Shown here piece by piece: positions 12,156-12,993 of a stretch of 12,993 nucleotides of DNA. Position 1 is the first letter of the stretch, and every line of letters begins with the position of its first letter. Under the pieces are notes generated by a model. It was given only the letters and a program-made list of their open reading frames with translations, made no database searches and was not told the DNA's origin. Made by a program: the position numbers and the translations under genes. This DNA is from Candidatus Altarchaeota archaeon (lineage in GTDB: Archaea; Altiarchaeota; Altiarchaeia; IMC4; SCGC-AAA252-I15), in assembly GCA_026394745.1 (NCBI GenBank), contig JAPKXP010000168.1, positions 1 through 12,993 on the forward strand. Direction: 5' to 3'.

Positions 12156-12993
12156 ATGGCGAGTCCTAAGAAGTCAGCTAAGAGCACCGGCGATTCTAAG
12201 CCGCTGGACGAAATCGAGACTACCCTGGACATTGAGATTCCGAAGGACTTGGTTGACCAGGTGATAGGCCAGCCGAGCGCCGTACGGAAGATAAAACTTG
12301 CCATGAGGCAGAGGCGCCATTTTCTATTAGTCGGCCCGCCTGGCGTGGGAAAGAGCATGCTCGCCCAAGCTTTAGCGTCCCACCTTGCGAAGCCGAAGGA
12401 GCAGATTAACGTAGTCGACAATCCCGTAAACCCGCAGAAGCCCATTGTTGAGGTGATAAAGCACTACTCTGAAGTCAAGACCGTAAAGCCAAGCGAGGTT
12501 CCGGCATACGTCGCGGAGCAGCTTGGCTTCAAGTGCCCCGTGTGCGGCACGCTCAGCGCAAGCGAAATTTCGGTGTGTCCGAAATGCAATGAGAACAAGT
12601 ACCGGCGCATCACCAAGCGGGACGAGATTAAGGCGACCTGCTTCGGCAGCGACGGGAGCGAGCAGGTCATAACCTACCAGAAGAAGGGCGATAGTATCGC
12701 ACTCATCGGCTCTGAGCCCGAGTCCGGTCTAAGGCCTCAAGACAAGAGGAAGAGGTTCACTATTGTTCCTTTGAATCGTAAGAATTTTGTTCACGCGACG
12801 GGCGCTTCGGAGACGGAGTTGTTGGGTGACGTGAGGCACGACCCTTACGGCGGCCACCCTGAGATTGGCACTCCGGCTTACCTTCGGGTGGTGCCGGGCG
12901 CAATCCATGAGGCGCATGAGGGGGTGTTGTTCATCGACGAGCTACCGCATTTGGATCATCTGCAGAATTTCATCTTGACTGCGATGCAGGAGA
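12156..12993 (+). CDS. lonB: LonB-like ATP-dependent protease, N-terminal part with zinc ribbon (cut by window end)
   Basis: The open frame runs 279 codons to the window edge with no stop, so the gene is incomplete here. After a Lys/Ser-rich start, residues 26-70 read as the LonB AAA+ entry: IPKDLVDQVIGQPSAVRKIK, then RRHFLLVGPPGVGKSMLAQA with Walker A GPPGVGKS at 60-67. The conserved block HATGASETELLGDVRHDPYG at 213-232, GTPAYLRVVPGAIHEAHEG at 238-256 and Walker B VLFIDEL at 257-263 is diagnostic for archaeal LonB. Between Walker A and B, where classical LonB carries two membrane helices, there is no hydrophobic segment; instead CPVC and CPKC (C127, C130, C141, C144) form a zinc ribbon. The Ser-Lys protease domain would lie beyond the window. 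A non-proteolytic relative cannot be excluded until that part is seen. The ATG has a TATA-like box at the right distance. Confidence 0.88.
   Translation, partial: MASPKKSAKSTGDSKPLDEIETTLDIEIPKDLVDQVIGQPSAVRKIKLAMRQRRHFLLVGPPGVGKSMLAQALASHLAKPKEQINVVDNPVNPQKPIVEVIKHYSEVKTVKPSEVPAYVAEQLGFKCPVCGTLSASEISVCPKCNENKYRRITKRDEIKATCFGSDGSEQVITYQKKGDSIALIGSEPESGLRPQDKRKRFTIVPLNRKNFVHATGASETELLGDVRHDPYGGHPEIGTPAYLRVVPGAIHEAHEGVLFIDELPHLDHLQNFILTAMQE

Overview
This window is archaeal chromosomal DNA. It carries RadB, an archaeal-type alanyl-tRNA synthetase, archaeal FKBP with an insert-in-flap, a Dph2-type diphthamide protein, an Lrp/AsnC regulator and LonB. Most start codons have an A/T-rich TATA-like element about 25-36 nt upstream and no convincing Shine-Dalgarno sequence, which fits leaderless archaeal transcripts. 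RadB and LonB together point to a euryarchaeal or DPANN-type lineage, but the sequence alone does not settle which. There is no rRNA, tRNA, CRISPR array, insertion sequence or phage gene. The region looks like compact core chromosome: gaps are mostly under 80 bp and three convergent gene pairs overlap at their 3' ends.

Layout. 1-883 (+): a small unidentified ORF, possibly the tail of a longer gene, followed at once by radB. 909-4882 (-): alaS and an MFS transporter. 4920-5531 (+): a HAM1/RdgB nucleotide house-cleaning phosphatase, divergent from the transporter across 37 bp. 5506-6648 (-): a membrane-anchored, sequon-rich protein of unknown function. 6786-8192 (+): a long FKBP-type prolyl isomerase, then a short Dph2-like protein. 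8189-8638 (-): an Lrp/AsnC regulator, divergent from nadE (8697-9530, +) across an A/T-rich region with a 20-bp inverted repeat. 9509-10207 (-): a dolichol-phosphate-mannose-synthase-like glycosyltransferase. 10284-12123 (+): transaldolase, gmhA and gmhB. 12156 to the window end (+): the N-terminal part of a LonB-like protease.

How the genes fit together. The transaldolase-gmhA-gmhB cluster reads as a pathway. Transaldolase can make sedoheptulose 7-phosphate, GmhA isomerises it to a heptose phosphate, and GmhB removes the 7-phosphate from the heptose bisphosphate, so the cluster probably feeds an activated heptose for surface glycans. The lipid-linked-sugar glycosyltransferase beside it and the exported protein with 17 N-glycosylation sequons fit the same theme. 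The other genes are housekeeping: recombination, translation, nucleotide hygiene, NAD synthesis, folding and proteolysis.

The most unusual points are these. The Dph2-like protein lacks the whole first domain of the family. The LonB-like protease has a zinc ribbon where archaeal LonB normally carries its membrane anchor. The gmhA-gmhB junction holds nested inverted repeats that could form alternative RNA structures. One exported protein is very rich in sequons and has no Cys, His or Trp.
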